Source: Litorivicinus lipolyticus
GTDB taxonomy: Bacteria > Pseudomonadota > Gammaproteobacteria > Pseudomonadales > Litorivicinaceae
Length of the DNA: 64,000 nucleotides
Reading direction: 5' to 3'
NCBI RefSeq assembly: GCF_009650135.1
Contig: NZ_CP045871.1
Span: 1,612,001-1,676,000, forward strand
The notes under the pieces are model-generated. The model was not told the DNA's origin. It did not search any database and saw only the letters and a list, made by a program, of their open reading frames with translations. Both the position numbers and the translations under genes were made by a program. Of this stretch, positions 48,850-57,114 are shown in pieces (position 1 is the stretch's first letter; every line of letters starts with the position of its first letter).

Positions 48850-50286
48850 TTATCCCGGTCCGCTGGCAGCGCGAAATAATCTACGATATTTCAACTTAAG
48901 CTCAGGTAAACCGCTCATCATTTCACATATCAATTCCAACAGCCCCTCGGGTCTGATGATCAGCTCAATCCGATCGGTGCCAACTATCACTCGCTCAACA
49001 ACCTGTAACATCATGTCTCTTCTGAGAAGTGGAGAGTAAAGCTCAGTTGATCGCGAAATATTCTTGAGCAAACCAGCAACCAAAGTTTTGTCGAATGAGA
49101 TATCTTCGGTGAGTGTTTTGGGCAGCCGTGCCAACAAAGAATCAGAGCTCTCTATCTGTTCCACCAGCGCTAACCACACTTGATGATCAAGATCATGGGC
49201 CGACAGCCTCGGCAAGCCGGATGCGCCAGCCCCTTCTGCAATATCTCTTTGAGGCACATAGTATGTGTAGTACCTACCCTTATAGGCAGATGAGCGCCAA
49301 GGAGACATTGCACGACCATCAGTACCGAAAACCCGTCCCTTCAACATGAAGCTACTACTGAGCGGATCGTAAGCTTTACTTGGCCCACGCCGGCTTCGCT
49401 TTTCCAACAGTGACTGTGTTCGATCCCAAAGATCGGTATCTATGATGGGCTGATGCCCAGCCACCTGCCACTCATTATCAAAGAAGGCTTCTCCAATATA
49501 GGCGCGGTTATTCAATACCACGTAAACGGCATTTCGGTCGTATGGACGCGCGCCTCTGGGCTTGCCGGTTCTTGTGTACCATTGCTTGGTACGGATGCCC
49601 CGATCATTTAAATTTTTGTAAAGCTCGGAAACAGACTCGTGATTCGCATAGCGAGTAAAGATCTCTCGAACGATTTGAGACTCTTTAGGATACTCAACCA
49701 ACTGGCCGTCACGGATAACATAACCCAAAGGACACGAAGAACCCTGCCAGCGACCCTGGCGCAAAGTTTCAGCACGCTTATCTTTAACCCGGGAGCCAAC
49801 TAATTGCCGTTCAAATTCAGAAAAGGAGGTAAGCATGTTTTCCGCGAGACGACCGAACTCACTGGTAACATCAACCTTGTGGGTAACAGAAATAAGTTCT
49901 ACATCATGCGCTTTAAAGAGGGCCATAATTTCTTGCAGGTCGCGAATACTGCGGGTCAACCTATCAAGTCGATGCACGACTACTACATCCACCAAACCAT
50001 GTTTGATATCACGAAGTAGCGCGGAAACACCCGGTCGATCCAAGGAACTACCTGAATAGCCACGGTCCTCATATAGCGCATCCACCATTATCCAGTTATG
50101 CATAAACTGGGAGCCGATATATTCAGCACACGCCATAAACTGAGCATTCACTGAATCAAAGTCATCGCCCTGACCCGCATCAACAGAGATTCGCGTGTAA
50201 ATCGCGCAATTTTTGGGTTTTGATTGTTCCTGCATGAGCGTGCAATATTTGGCTTTAGTTATCGCCAAGCCTAACGCTTTTGCCAT
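48850..50286 (-). CDS. Large serine recombinase, probable integrase of the element
   Basis: 478 residues. N-terminal resolvase/invertase catalytic domain with the nucleophile Ser in AIYTRISVDAG, VDVVVVHRLDRLTRS and SEFERQLVGSRVKDK. A recombinase DNA-binding domain follows (CPLGYVIRDGQLVEYPKESQ; YDRNAVYVVLNNRAYIGEAF). The zinc-ribbon region has VFGTDGRAMSPWRS and YYTYYVPQRD but none of the usual cysteines. ATG 50286 or ATG 50235; neither has a clear SD. It lies next to the disrupted DUF423 gene, so it is the best candidate for the enzyme that inserted the element there. Confidence 0.92.
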   Translation of the reverse strand: MAKALGLAITKAKYCTLMQEQSKPKNCAIYTRISVDAGQGDDFDSVNAQFMACAEYIGSQFMHNWIMVDALYEDRGYSGSSLDRPGVSALLRDIKHGLVDVVVVHRLDRLTRSIRDLQEIMALFKAHDVELISVTHKVDVTSEFGRLAENMLTSFSEFERQLVGSRVKDKRAETLRQGRWQGSSCPLGYVIRDGQLVEYPKESQIVREIFTRYANHESVSELYKNLNDRGIRTKQWYTRTGKPRGARPYDRNAVYVVLNNRAYIGEAFFDNEWQVAGHQPIIDTDLWDRTQSLLEKRSRRGPSKAYDPLSSSFMLKGRVFGTDGRAMSPWRSSAYKGRYYTYYVPQRDIAEGAGASGLPRLSAHDLDHQVWLALVEQIESSDSLLARLPKTLTEDISFDKTLVAGLLKNISRSTELYSPLLRRDMMLQVVERVIVGTDRIELIIRPEGLLELICEMMSGLPELKLKYRRLFRAASGPG

Positions 50287-50435
50287 CAATGTCTATCTTT
50301 GGAGCCTGTAATGCAGAAATCACTGACGCCAGAACTGGATTCCCGAGTTAGCCCAAATACCGTCTGTGACGCAGAAGAGGCTATCCACACAAATCTCAAT
50401 TTAGTCTCGGCTTGATTTACACCCGCCTTCGAAAT

Positions 50436-50462
50436 ATATTCAAAATTATTAAATATGAATAT
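50436..50462 (+). promoter_or_regulatory. AT-rich inverted repeat before parD
   Basis: ATATTC (50436-50441) and GAATAT (50457-50462) flank an AT-rich core 13 bp upstream of the parD start. Ribbon-helix-helix antitoxins commonly bind such sites to repress their own operon; assignment is inference. Confidence 0.5.
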
Positions 50463-50474
50463 TCGAGGTGATTT

Positions 50475-50723
50475 ATGGCTACTACTAGTCTCAGCCTAGG
50501 TGAACATTGGGAGGTGTTCATCAAAAACGAAATATCCAGTGGCCGTTACGGGTCAGCAAGTGAGGTAGTGCGTGATGCCTTACGCGCAATGGAAGAACGC
50601 AAGAGCAAGTTAGAGGCTCTTCGCGCCCATCTCTCTGAGGGGGCTTCACAGGCTAAAAATGGAAATTTCGTCGATGACTTTTCCATGGATTCGTTGATAG
50701 CCGACCTGGATGCCGAGTCCTGA
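50475..50723 (+). CDS. parD: ParD-family antitoxin
   Basis: 82 residues. The N-terminal TTSLSLGEHWEVFIKNEI and SGRYGSASEVVRDALRAME form a ribbon-helix-helix DNA-binding domain. The acidic C-terminus (GNFVDDFSMDSLIADLD) should wrap and neutralise the toxin. ATG 50475 follows GGTGA. Its stop overlaps the parE start (TGATG). Normally stabilises the element in the cell. Confidence 0.93.
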   Translation: MATTSLSLGEHWEVFIKNEISSGRYGSASEVVRDALRAMEERKSKLEALRAHLSEGASQAKNGNFVDDFSMDSLIADLDAES

Positions 50724-51037
50724 TGTCGAAAAAAACGGTTCGACGAGTTCGCGTCACGCCCCGAGCACAGGACGACCTCAAAAATATTGGTCGTTACACG
50801 GAGCGTACTTGGGGTAAGGCTCAACGCAATCTTTACCTGAAGAGTTTAGAGACCCGCTTCAAATGGCTGGCCGATAATCCGTTACTGGGTAGGCACAGGA
50901 CCGACATCTGTGAGGGTTACTACAGCTTCCCTGAAGGTCAGCATGTTGTTTTCTATCTAATCGGTAGTGAAACACTCGATATCATCGGTATACCGCACAA
51001 AGACATGGATACGATCAGCTATTTTTCAGAGAGTTGA
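50723..51037 (+). CDS. parE: ParE/RelE-superfamily toxin
   Basis: 104 residues. RVTPRAQDDLKNIGRYTERT at the N-terminus, RFKWLADNPLLGRHRTDICEGYYSF and the final strand HVVFYLIGSETLDIIGIPHK are typical of ParE, which poisons DNA gyrase. Coupled to parD by TGATG. A strong hairpin terminator follows at 51,144. Confidence 0.93.
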   Translation: MSKKTVRRVRVTPRAQDDLKNIGRYTERTWGKAQRNLYLKSLETRFKWLADNPLLGRHRTDICEGYYSFPEGQHVVFYLIGSETLDIIGIPHKDMDTISYFSES

Positions 51038-51143
51038 AGGCGATCAATTTACCTTCAGACACCCTCAAAAACACTCTATTACCGGCAGAAACTTGCTGGT
51101 TCGCGGACGACTTCTCATATTCGGAATTCCCACCAATACACTA

Positions 51144-51172
51144 AGGTCAACCGATATCGGTTGGCCTTTTTT
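51144..51172 (+). terminator. Intrinsic terminator after parDE
   Basis: AAGGTCAACCGAT / ATCGGTTGGCCTT pair as a long stem (one G-T pair) followed by a T-tract, about 107 nt past the parE stop. The whole interval 51,038-51,788 is otherwise without a gene I can support; it is AT-rich and contains short open frames with no family resemblance. Confidence 0.85.
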
Positions 51173-51679
51173 ATTGCGTATCTCTTTGTATTCTTTGGGG
51201 TTATTGAGGGTTCCTGATGAACTCGCTAGTGACCAATTTCCCAGAAAATCTCGCTACTTTCTCTCTCTGGGCGGTATATTCTCCGTCGCTCTCCCAACAG
51301 CCATAAGTCGAAGTCCGGCAACACGAAATTTTTTAATCTATATTTTTCAATATGTTAATTCCGGACTGATCAATGTGTTTTGTTGTAGTATTAGGTGGCG
51401 GAGGCGAATAGTTACAAACTCGACGACTAAGAGGGAAATCGAGACTGATGCAAATGTATTGCGATCAATGAGTATCAATACTAGGTGATACCTTCGTGTG
51501 TGCTAGCTCAAAATTGAACTGACATATTATATCGTCAGATTCGTATCTGGGTGTACAAATACTAATTCCGCTAATGGTGTCACCGGCCCGGCTCTTCGCT
51601 GTTAGAACCAAATTTACCCGAGATCCCAACAGCAGTCGTTCGCTATGAAGCAATTCCCACAGCTGGAGAACTTTACTGA

Positions 51680-51778
51680 TTTAAACGCTTGAGTTTACCA
51701 GCATTTGAGGCGATGCCTATTTTTGCAGCAGCAAAAACGAGTAGCGGGTCAAGTGTCCGGTGCGACGATTTGTTAGGC
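51680..51778 (-). repeat. attC-like site at the 3' end of the protease gene
   Basis: Read on the minus strand, it begins with GCCTAAC (the R'' consensus RYYYAAC), continues AAATCGTCGCACCGGAC, includes a TTTTTGC/GCAAAAA hairpin, and ends CTCAAGCGTTTAAATC, close to the attC end CTCAAGCGTTAG. Its first 33 nt match the site after the PIN gene at 28 of 33 positions. Integron origin is inference from position and consensus. Confidence 0.55.
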
Positions 51779-51788
51779 CCCAAACCCC

Positions 51789-52475
51789 TCATGGTATGGA
51801 CGCACCTAACGCAGCGTGTAATTGCTTGATGGATGCGCTAGGAACCGCATAACCAATTCCCAGATTCAAATTCTTTTGCATCTCAGCAATGAGGGCCTGG
51901 ATGGTGTGGACAGGGTCGATACCATCCACGACTACTTGTGCTCCAGGCCTTGCGTTCATTACCTGCGTCAGGAAGGCAGACAATGAACCGTGCTTTGCGT
52001 TAACAACACCAATTTGCTCACCTGCCAGGTTAAATAATGGACCACCGCTATTGCCATGATTTACTGAAGCGTCGATGCGTAGATGAGTTGGCGTGACGCT
52101 GGCTATGTGGGCAGACAACAGAACCTGTTCATTGATGCCCATTGGGTAGCCCACCACAAACGCACCGTTTCCCGTGGCGCATGTAGTGCTGTCGCCAAAT
52201 GCAACCGCAGGCCCGACAGGGTTTGGAAACTCTATAAGCGCGATATCCAGATTATGATCGGAGAATACTGGGGCACCATATAAAGCTCGACCTGCTTGGT
52301 TCGGGTCTGCAATAGACATCCGGGCGCCTGCAACAATGCAATGTGCACATGTAAGGACATGGCGGCCATCTCCGATTATCGTGCCTGAGCCAAAGCTAAC
52401 GGGATTTGCGCCGTTCAGTGCCAAGACCTGCACAACGGAATTTTTTACTTTTTGATACGACTGGGTGAGTGGCAC
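51789..52475 (-). CDS. Trypsin-like serine protease without signal peptide
   Basis: 228 residues. The chymotrypsin-fold triad is complete: His45 in VLTCAHCIV, Asp77 in NLDIALIEF and Ser143 in VNHGNSGGPLFNL. There is no signal sequence or PDZ domain, so it should act in the cytoplasm, unlike DegP/HtrA. GTG 52475 follows AAGGGAGA. It lies between two attC-like repeats and next to a PIN nuclease gene, the layout of integron gene cassettes. Cytoplasmic trypsin-like proteases occur in bacterial defence systems; a defence role here is only a hypothesis. Confidence 0.85.
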   Translation of the reverse strand: MPLTQSYQKVKNSVVQVLALNGANPVSFGSGTIIGDGRHVLTCAHCIVAGARMSIADPNQAGRALYGAPVFSDHNLDIALIEFPNPVGPAVAFGDSTTCATGNGAFVVGYPMGINEQVLLSAHIASVTPTHLRIDASVNHGNSGGPLFNLAGEQIGVVNAKHGSLSAFLTQVMNARPGAQVVVDGIDPVHTIQALIAEMQKNLNLGIGYAVPSASIKQLHAALGASIP

Positions 52476-52490
52476 TGATGGTCTCCCTTG

Positions 52491-52523
52491 GGGTCAAACG
52501 TCCGCTGCAACGATTTGTTATGC
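52491..52523 (-). repeat. attC-like repeat at the 3' end of the PIN gene
   Basis: On the minus strand GCATAACAAATCGTTGCAGC and onward. The PIN stop codon TAA is inside the GCATAAC box, as in many integron cassettes. It matches the copy after the protease gene at 28 of 33 positions. No GTTRRRY right end is seen before the protease start, so this site looks truncated. Confidence 0.6.
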
Positions 52524-53495
52524 ATCACCGCGCTCACGCTTCTCTTCGATGACTATTTCAAGCGTTTCTCGATGCTCTTCCGAGGTGACATTGCCAATGT
52601 GCGGTACAGCAATGCGGTTCAAAAAGTCAGAGACGTCGTAATCTCTAATGATTCCACCGAATTGGTTGTTTGCATCCACCGCATCAAGAATTCTGCCCAC
52701 CTCTTTGAAAGAGAAGTAGCGGTAGTTTTCAAGCTTTGCGACGATACTATGCGTCTGGGCGAACGACCCTGAGTCAAACAGCTCCTCAATCAGAGCCTCT
52801 TTATCTTTGTCGAAGGAAAAGGCAACCCCGTCAAAATGTTCAGACATGAAGCCGGAGAGCGTTCGGTAGACGAACAATCGTGCACCTTTAACTCGTTCCC
52901 ATTCCTCCACCAGAAACGGGTGCGCCTTTTGATCATCCAAGGTCGAATAGAAGTCGCCGTCCTCGCTAATGACATGTACGTCATCGTTACCTGGCACCGA
53001 TTCCAGGAGGAGGGTCCAATTGACGGCATCACCTATCGAGTCGTTCTTGCCGGGAGGATTCCCAAGCGCTGAGCGCATTGATGCCTTCTCGTAGATCTGA
53101 CTTGTAACGGGAACGATTTCAGATGATTCGAAGATTTGCTCGATGAGACGATCTGCCACCAAATCCTTAGCTGATATATCAGCCTCAACTTTCTCCAGAA
53201 TTGATTTCTGCAATTCACGCAAGTTGTTGCTGAGTTTCCTAATTTGCCCGTACTCGTCGTAGCCTTTCATGAATGATGGGAACTGGGGTGCAGACTTCGT
53301 TTCTTTGAACTTTTTCAGCGCATCCTTAATCCGAGCCTCCCGATTTCGACGAAACTCATTACAGACTTGTTCTGTGAGATGCACTGTCGCCGATCCGTAC
53401 TCGTGCGAAGCGAACACATCATTCAGTGAATCGAGCTCATCCTTCGTGAAGTGGAAGAAGTTGAGCAAGATATTGGTATCGATGAAAACGTGCAT
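52518..53495 (-). CDS. PIN-domain (DUF4935-like) probable nuclease
   Basis: About 325 residues. PIN core: MHVFIDTNILLNFF with Asp6, an internal acidic region around NDSIGDAVNWTLLLE, and the late HVISEDGDFYS with paired acids, which together would bind catalytic metal. The C-terminal 130 residues are unrecognised. Much larger than VapC toxins and with no antitoxin adjacent. ATG 53495 lies 6 nt after a GTTAGGC box. Likely RNase; a role in defence or regulation is open. Confidence 0.75.
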   Translation of the reverse strand: MHVFIDTNILLNFFHFTKDELDSLNDVFASHEYGSATVHLTEQVCNEFRRNREARIKDALKKFKETKSAPQFPSFMKGYDEYGQIRKLSNNLRELQKSILEKVEADISAKDLVADRLIEQIFESSEIVPVTSQIYEKASMRSALGNPPGKNDSIGDAVNWTLLLESVPGNDDVHVISEDGDFYSTLDDQKAHPFLVEEWERVKGARLFVYRTLSGFMSEHFDGVAFSFDKDKEALIEELFDSGSFAQTHSIVAKLENYRYFSFKEVGRILDAVDANNQFGGIIRDYDVSDFLNRIAVPHIGNVTSEEHRETLEIVIEEKRERGDA

Positions 53496-53501
53496 TGTGA
53501 T

Positions 53502-53508
53502 GCCTAAC
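53502..53508 (-). repeat. Integron R'-type box before the PIN gene
   Basis: On the minus strand GTTAGGC fits the attC right-end consensus GTTRRRY, where integron recombination occurs, and is followed by ATCACA and the PIN ATG. The upstream part is not a full attC. Confidence 0.45.
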
Positions 53509-53590
53509 CTTTGTATATCGCGCATGCGCGTTTGACGAATCAAGCTCTCAAGCAAGAGCCTGTGGCAGATCATTATTTATTAATGGTCGA

Positions 53591-54019
53591 TCAAACCTCG
53601 AAAAAGACGGTCTGATCTTGCCACAAATTTGGTGGATCTACAGCCAGATCGAACAGCGTTATATGATCCGGCACATTATCATCCAAAATCGCCTCAACTA
53701 TTTCAGGTGCAAGCGTTGTGAGGTTAATCATGCGGCTGACGTAGCTCGCATCGATGCCTTCCAGCTTAGCAATTCCCTTCAGACTGCCAACCCTCCCTGA
53801 CTCGAACATTCTTAGCCATCGGTGGCCTCTGGCTAATGCTAATTGTAGAACAGTAGACTTCTGATCCCAAGGGCGGCCGATCAGCTCACCCGAAGGGCGC
53901 TTAACCAGCTTGCGCCCTCCCCGTCGGGTTATCTTGATAGGAACACGAATACTCATAACTCCATCGGATGACTCGTAGCTTTCTCGCTGCCCGTTGGACT
54001 TGATTTCAATCTCATTCAT
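53591..54019 (-). CDS. ParB/KorB-like HTH protein, recombinase partner
   Basis: 142 residues. The second half has a helix-turn-helix: ALARGHRWLRMFESG, SLKGIAKLEGIDASYVSRM and LTTLAPEIVEAILD, resembling the DNA-binding part of ParB/KorB proteins. The first half is basic and specific to these element genes. It overlaps the recombinase stop as ATGA, so it is likely made with it and may help in site selection or regulation. No enzyme activity is expected. Confidence 0.65.
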   Translation of the reverse strand: MNEIEIKSNGQRESYESSDGVMSIRVPIKITRRGGRKLVKRPSGELIGRPWDQKSTVLQLALARGHRWLRMFESGRVGSLKGIAKLEGIDASYVSRMINLTTLAPEIVEAILDDNVPDHITLFDLAVDPPNLWQDQTVFFEV

Positions 54020-55371
54020 GCCGGAGCTCCCACCCTTTGTTGCTGTGTTGCTGTCAGTAATTCCCTGGCTACTGATTCCAAGCCGTTTAGCCTGAGGCGC
54101 ACTTCAATATCCTCAGGTGATACCACCACTTTCTCGATCAGTAGCTTGGTGATCCTCTCCTGCTCCGCGGGGAACAGAAATTCCCAAATATCATCGAGTT
54201 TGCGCAGCGCGATGGTAATTTTTGCTTCATCAAGCTCCTGATCAATCGCTACGGCTGAGGGAAGGATCTTTTCGATCATCTGTTGTGAACGCAGTATTTC
54301 ACGCAGTTGCGTCTGTACAGTTGCTTCTAGCTGCACAGCTGGATATCGCGCCAGCCCAGACGCGCCAGCGTATTCTTTAGCGTCGCGTTGCGGGATGTAG
54401 TAGCGATAGCGTTTGCCATTCTTCTTTTTGGTCGTCCAGGGCGTTAACGTTCTGCCATCGTTTCCAAACACGATCCCTTTCAGCAGGAATGGAACTTTGG
54501 CTCGAGTACGATTTGCTCGAACTTTCCCGTTTGTCACCAAAATTGAGTGGACTGCATCCCACTCTTCTTGAGTGATGATTGGCGTATGGCGTCCGTCATA
54601 CCACTTATCTTTGTGATGGATCTTGCCGATGTAGGTCTGGTTATGGAGGTACTTGTAGATCATCCCCTTGTCGATCGGTTTTCCAGCTCGGTAGTTTCCA
54701 TCCTGTGTCGTCCAGGACTTGCTCGTTGCGCCTTCAAGCTGAAGTTCTCGTACCAACAGCGTCGCCGATCCCAGCTCTAGGAAGCGAGTAAATATTTGCT
54801 GTATCAATTTCGCCTCTTTTGGGTTTGGAACTAGGTGACGGTCTTTAACGTCATATCCCAGCGGTGGGATACCTCCCATCCACATCCCTTTCTTCTTACT
54901 AGCAGCGATCTTGTCACGGATGCGCTCACCGGTAACCTCTCGCTCGAACTGCGCAAAGGAGAGCAAGATATTCAGCGTCAGCCGTCCCATAGAAGAGGTG
55001 GTATTGAACTGTTGAGTTACGGATACAAAGGAGACCTTGTGGCGATCGAATATCTCAACCATCTGCGAGAAGTCCGCCAGACTACGAGTCAAACGGTCTA
55101 TCTTGTAGACCACGACAATATCGATTTTTCCGGCCTCAATGTCTCTCAGTAGCCGCTGCAATGCCGGACGTTCCATTGAACCGCCGGAGTAGGCAGGGTC
55201 GTCATAATCGTCTGCTACAGGTATCCAACCTTCGTGACGCTGACTATTAATGTAATTATGCCCCGCATCAGTCTGTGCATGGATCGAGTTGTACTCCTGA
55301 TCAAGCCCTTCTTCCGTAGACTTTCGCGTATACACAGCGCAGCGTTTTCTCTGCCTAGTCGACTCGCTCAT
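54016..55371 (-). CDS. Second large serine recombinase
   Basis: 451 residues. Catalytic Ser in AVYTRKSTEEGLDQEYNSI, IDIVVVYKIDRLTRSLADFS and FEREVTGERIRDKIA. The DNA-binding part contains KLIQQIFTRFLELGSATLLV and MIYKYLHNQTYIGKI. Like the first recombinase, its ribbon region reads VFGNDGRTLTPWTT and YRYYIPQRD with no cysteines. It is the third gene of a fully overlapping four-gene operon. It could be the excision enzyme, a second integrase, or the recombinase of a smaller nested unit. Confidence 0.92.
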   Translation of the reverse strand: MSESTRQRKRCAVYTRKSTEEGLDQEYNSIHAQTDAGHNYINSQRHEGWIPVADDYDDPAYSGGSMERPALQRLLRDIEAGKIDIVVVYKIDRLTRSLADFSQMVEIFDRHKVSFVSVTQQFNTTSSMGRLTLNILLSFAQFEREVTGERIRDKIAASKKKGMWMGGIPPLGYDVKDRHLVPNPKEAKLIQQIFTRFLELGSATLLVRELQLEGATSKSWTTQDGNYRAGKPIDKGMIYKYLHNQTYIGKIHHKDKWYDGRHTPIITQEEWDAVHSILVTNGKVRANRTRAKVPFLLKGIVFGNDGRTLTPWTTKKKNGKRYRYYIPQRDAKEYAGASGLARYPAVQLEATVQTQLREILRSQQMIEKILPSAVAIDQELDEAKITIALRKLDDIWEFLFPAEQERITKLLIEKVVVSPEDIEVRLRLNGLESVARELLTATQQQRVGAPA

Positions 55372-55859
55372 TTAGCGCCTCCTTTTTTACTTGGCTTAGA
55401 TGCTGAACGCAGGCCAAAGAAGACAGGGCCAGACCAACGCGTGCCAGTAATCAACCGGGCTATTTCAGAAAGGCTGCTGTACAGCGTACCCTTGTAATCG
55501 AACGCACCTTCTAAGGTGACGGTGACCTCATGACGCTCCTCCTGGTACTCACGAATAAGGACCGTACCGGGCTCCGGCACAATCTTTCCGGCCGCTCGAG
55601 GGTTGCCGGTATCCTTTAGTAACTGCTCGATTCGTTTTTGGTTTCTCTCTAAAAGTGCGGGGTTCTGTTGTCTGTAAACATTCTCCTGCAACTTGTAGGC
55701 GAGACGACGTTCAAGATAAGGCCTGCGGTTGGTAGGCGGTTCAGTTTGATAGACTTCAAGCCAGAACGATTTGAGATCTTCGAATGGCATCTCCTTTAGA
55801 CCAACAATCTGTTCTATCACTGATGAAGGTATCGCGACGGGATTATGTTTTCTGTTCAT
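55368..55859 (-). CDS. DUF2924 protein
   Basis: 163 residues. The C-terminal GTVLIREYQEERHEVTV, FDYKGTLYSSLSEIARLITG and TRWSGPVFFGL are the DUF2924 signature. The N-terminal half is helical (LKSFWLEVYQTEPPTNRR). It is consistently found next to serine recombinases in proteobacterial elements, suggesting an accessory role in recombination, but no activity is known. Overlaps both neighbours by 4 nt. Confidence 0.88.
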   Translation of the reverse strand: MNRKHNPVAIPSSVIEQIVGLKEMPFEDLKSFWLEVYQTEPPTNRRPYLERRLAYKLQENVYRQQNPALLERNQKRIEQLLKDTGNPRAAGKIVPEPGTVLIREYQEERHEVTVTLEGAFDYKGTLYSSLSEIARLITGTRWSGPVFFGLRSASKPSKKGGAK

Positions 55860-56074
55860 ACCGACTCCTTAGGGTTGTGTAGGGTGTCGTTTGCATGAAC
55901 GCTCTTCTCCTGGCAGAAGCCAAGCTCAACTTCGCTATACTCCGAAGGTTTCTGCGGACTAGCGCATCCACTTTCACGTAGACGCACCAAGCCATTCACC
56001 AGCAGTTGCGCGACTTCGTGGAGTCGCTGGCTTGCATCCATCTTGTCGGGTGGAATCTGTTTGATTTGATACAT
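55856..56074 (-). CDS. Small recombinase-operon protein
   Basis: 72 residues, helical, with the C-terminal YSEVELGFCQEKSVHAND motif. Similar short proteins precede DUF2924/recombinase genes in other elements. AGGAG lies upstream of ATG 56074, and its stop overlaps the DUF2924 start. First gene of the operon; 56,075-56,232 should hold the promoter. Confidence 0.7.
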   Translation of the reverse strand: MYQIKQIPPDKMDASQRLHEVAQLLVNGLVRLRESGCASPQKPSEYSEVELGFCQEKSVHANDTLHNPKESV

Positions 56075-56232
56075 TGGTAGGTACTCCTGAATAACTAACG
56101 ACTGTTGACGATAATTTTCAGGGTGGATGGTCTATCTGGCCATCACGTAGTTTCGAGCCGATATGTGCTCGTGAGGGTTAATGCAAAAAGTGATCGAAAT
56201 ATTTTTGATTAGAGATAGGCAGTTAAGCCGTT

Positions 56233-57114
56233 TTAGATGAAATGGCTAACGGTATCTTCGAGCAACTCATCCTCTCGATCTTCATCGTATCCATCATCAA
56301 TATCCGGCAGAAGCAGAAGGGTGAGGGTGTAATCGTATTGTTCAGTCGCTACCATGGTTTCGACCAGCTCAAGCTCAGGATGCTCATTCTCAAACCAGTG
56401 GTGTGCAGGAACCCTTTGCTTTGCGCCATAGGCTGGAGAGTCCTCACGCACGGCCAACGCAGACTCAGGTAACTCGATTGTATTTTTGCGCGTTGCAAAG
56501 ACAGCACCGGAGTTATATGCCGCCTCATTAGAGGAAGCCCACAACATAAAGCCATCTCGGCTAGCAACAAGAACTGCACGTTTAGGTGCGACTTTAATCC
56601 AACGAAGAGCCGCAGCGGTTAGTGATACGCCATAACGTTCTGCAAGGTGGCTGAACAGCTCAAAGCCCGGCTCTTCGTTGTAAATCTGTTGGCGAAAATC
56701 ATCGACCGGCATCAGGAGCGCCGCAGCAAACTCATCAGCTTCTTTCTCGATCTTGGGATCTAAGTCGCCCTTCACCGAAGCGCGGGAGTTAACGCATTCG
56801 AACAGCTGCTTGTCCTTCCGATGCAGGATGTAATGACCAAACTCGTGAGCGATGGTGAATCGCTGTCGCCCCTCCGTCCAGTTAGTGTTGTAGATAATCA
56901 TCCATTTCGATTGATCAGGTGAAGCCGTGAGCATTCCATCAAATTCATCAAACGACTCTCCAACGACCTTTGTGATGGGGTCGGCGCTCGTAGCCTGCGA
57001 ATAATCTTGCGCCAGTCGCACCACATCAACCGGAAAACGATCAGGACCTAACACCTGATTGAGCATTAATGAGATCTGGTTAGCCGCACGCACGGGGCGT
57101 TTGATCTGGCTCAT
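56233..57114 (-). CDS. ImmA/IrrE-family metallopeptidase
   Basis: 293 residues. The zinc motif H90-EFG-H94 in TIAHEFGHYILHRK and the following EADEFAAALLMPVDDF are standard. Family members cleave a partner XRE repressor to switch element genes on, as in ICEBs1. The XRE gene is directly upstream and overlaps by one base (TGATG), supporting that role. The C-terminus is strongly acidic. Confidence 0.92.
   Translation of the reverse strand: MSQIKRPVRAANQISLMLNQVLGPDRFPVDVVRLAQDYSQATSADPITKVVGESFDEFDGMLTASPDQSKWMIIYNTNWTEGRQRFTIAHEFGHYILHRKDKQLFECVNSRASVKGDLDPKIEKEADEFAAALLMPVDDFRQQIYNEEPGFELFSHLAERYGVSLTAAALRWIKVAPKRAVLVASRDGFMLWASSNEAAYNSGAVFATRKNTIELPESALAVREDSPAYGAKQRVPAHHWFENEHPELELVETMVATEQYDYTLTLLLLPDIDDGYDEDREDELLEDTVSHFI

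Noticed and set aside
51110..51140. Sequence GGAATTCCCACCA resembling a tRNA 3' end, possible att remnant
   Set aside because: No T-arm or acceptor pairing could be built around it; resemblance is to a short common string only.
50967..51488. 173-codon open frame after parE
   Set aside because: It overlaps the parE end, runs through a strong terminator hairpin at 51,144, and its product has no protein-like pattern.
51465..51653. 62-codon minus-strand frame upstream-adjacent to the attC-like site, possible third cassette
   Set aside because: TTG start, no clear SD, no family resemblance; position alone is too weak to call it a gene.
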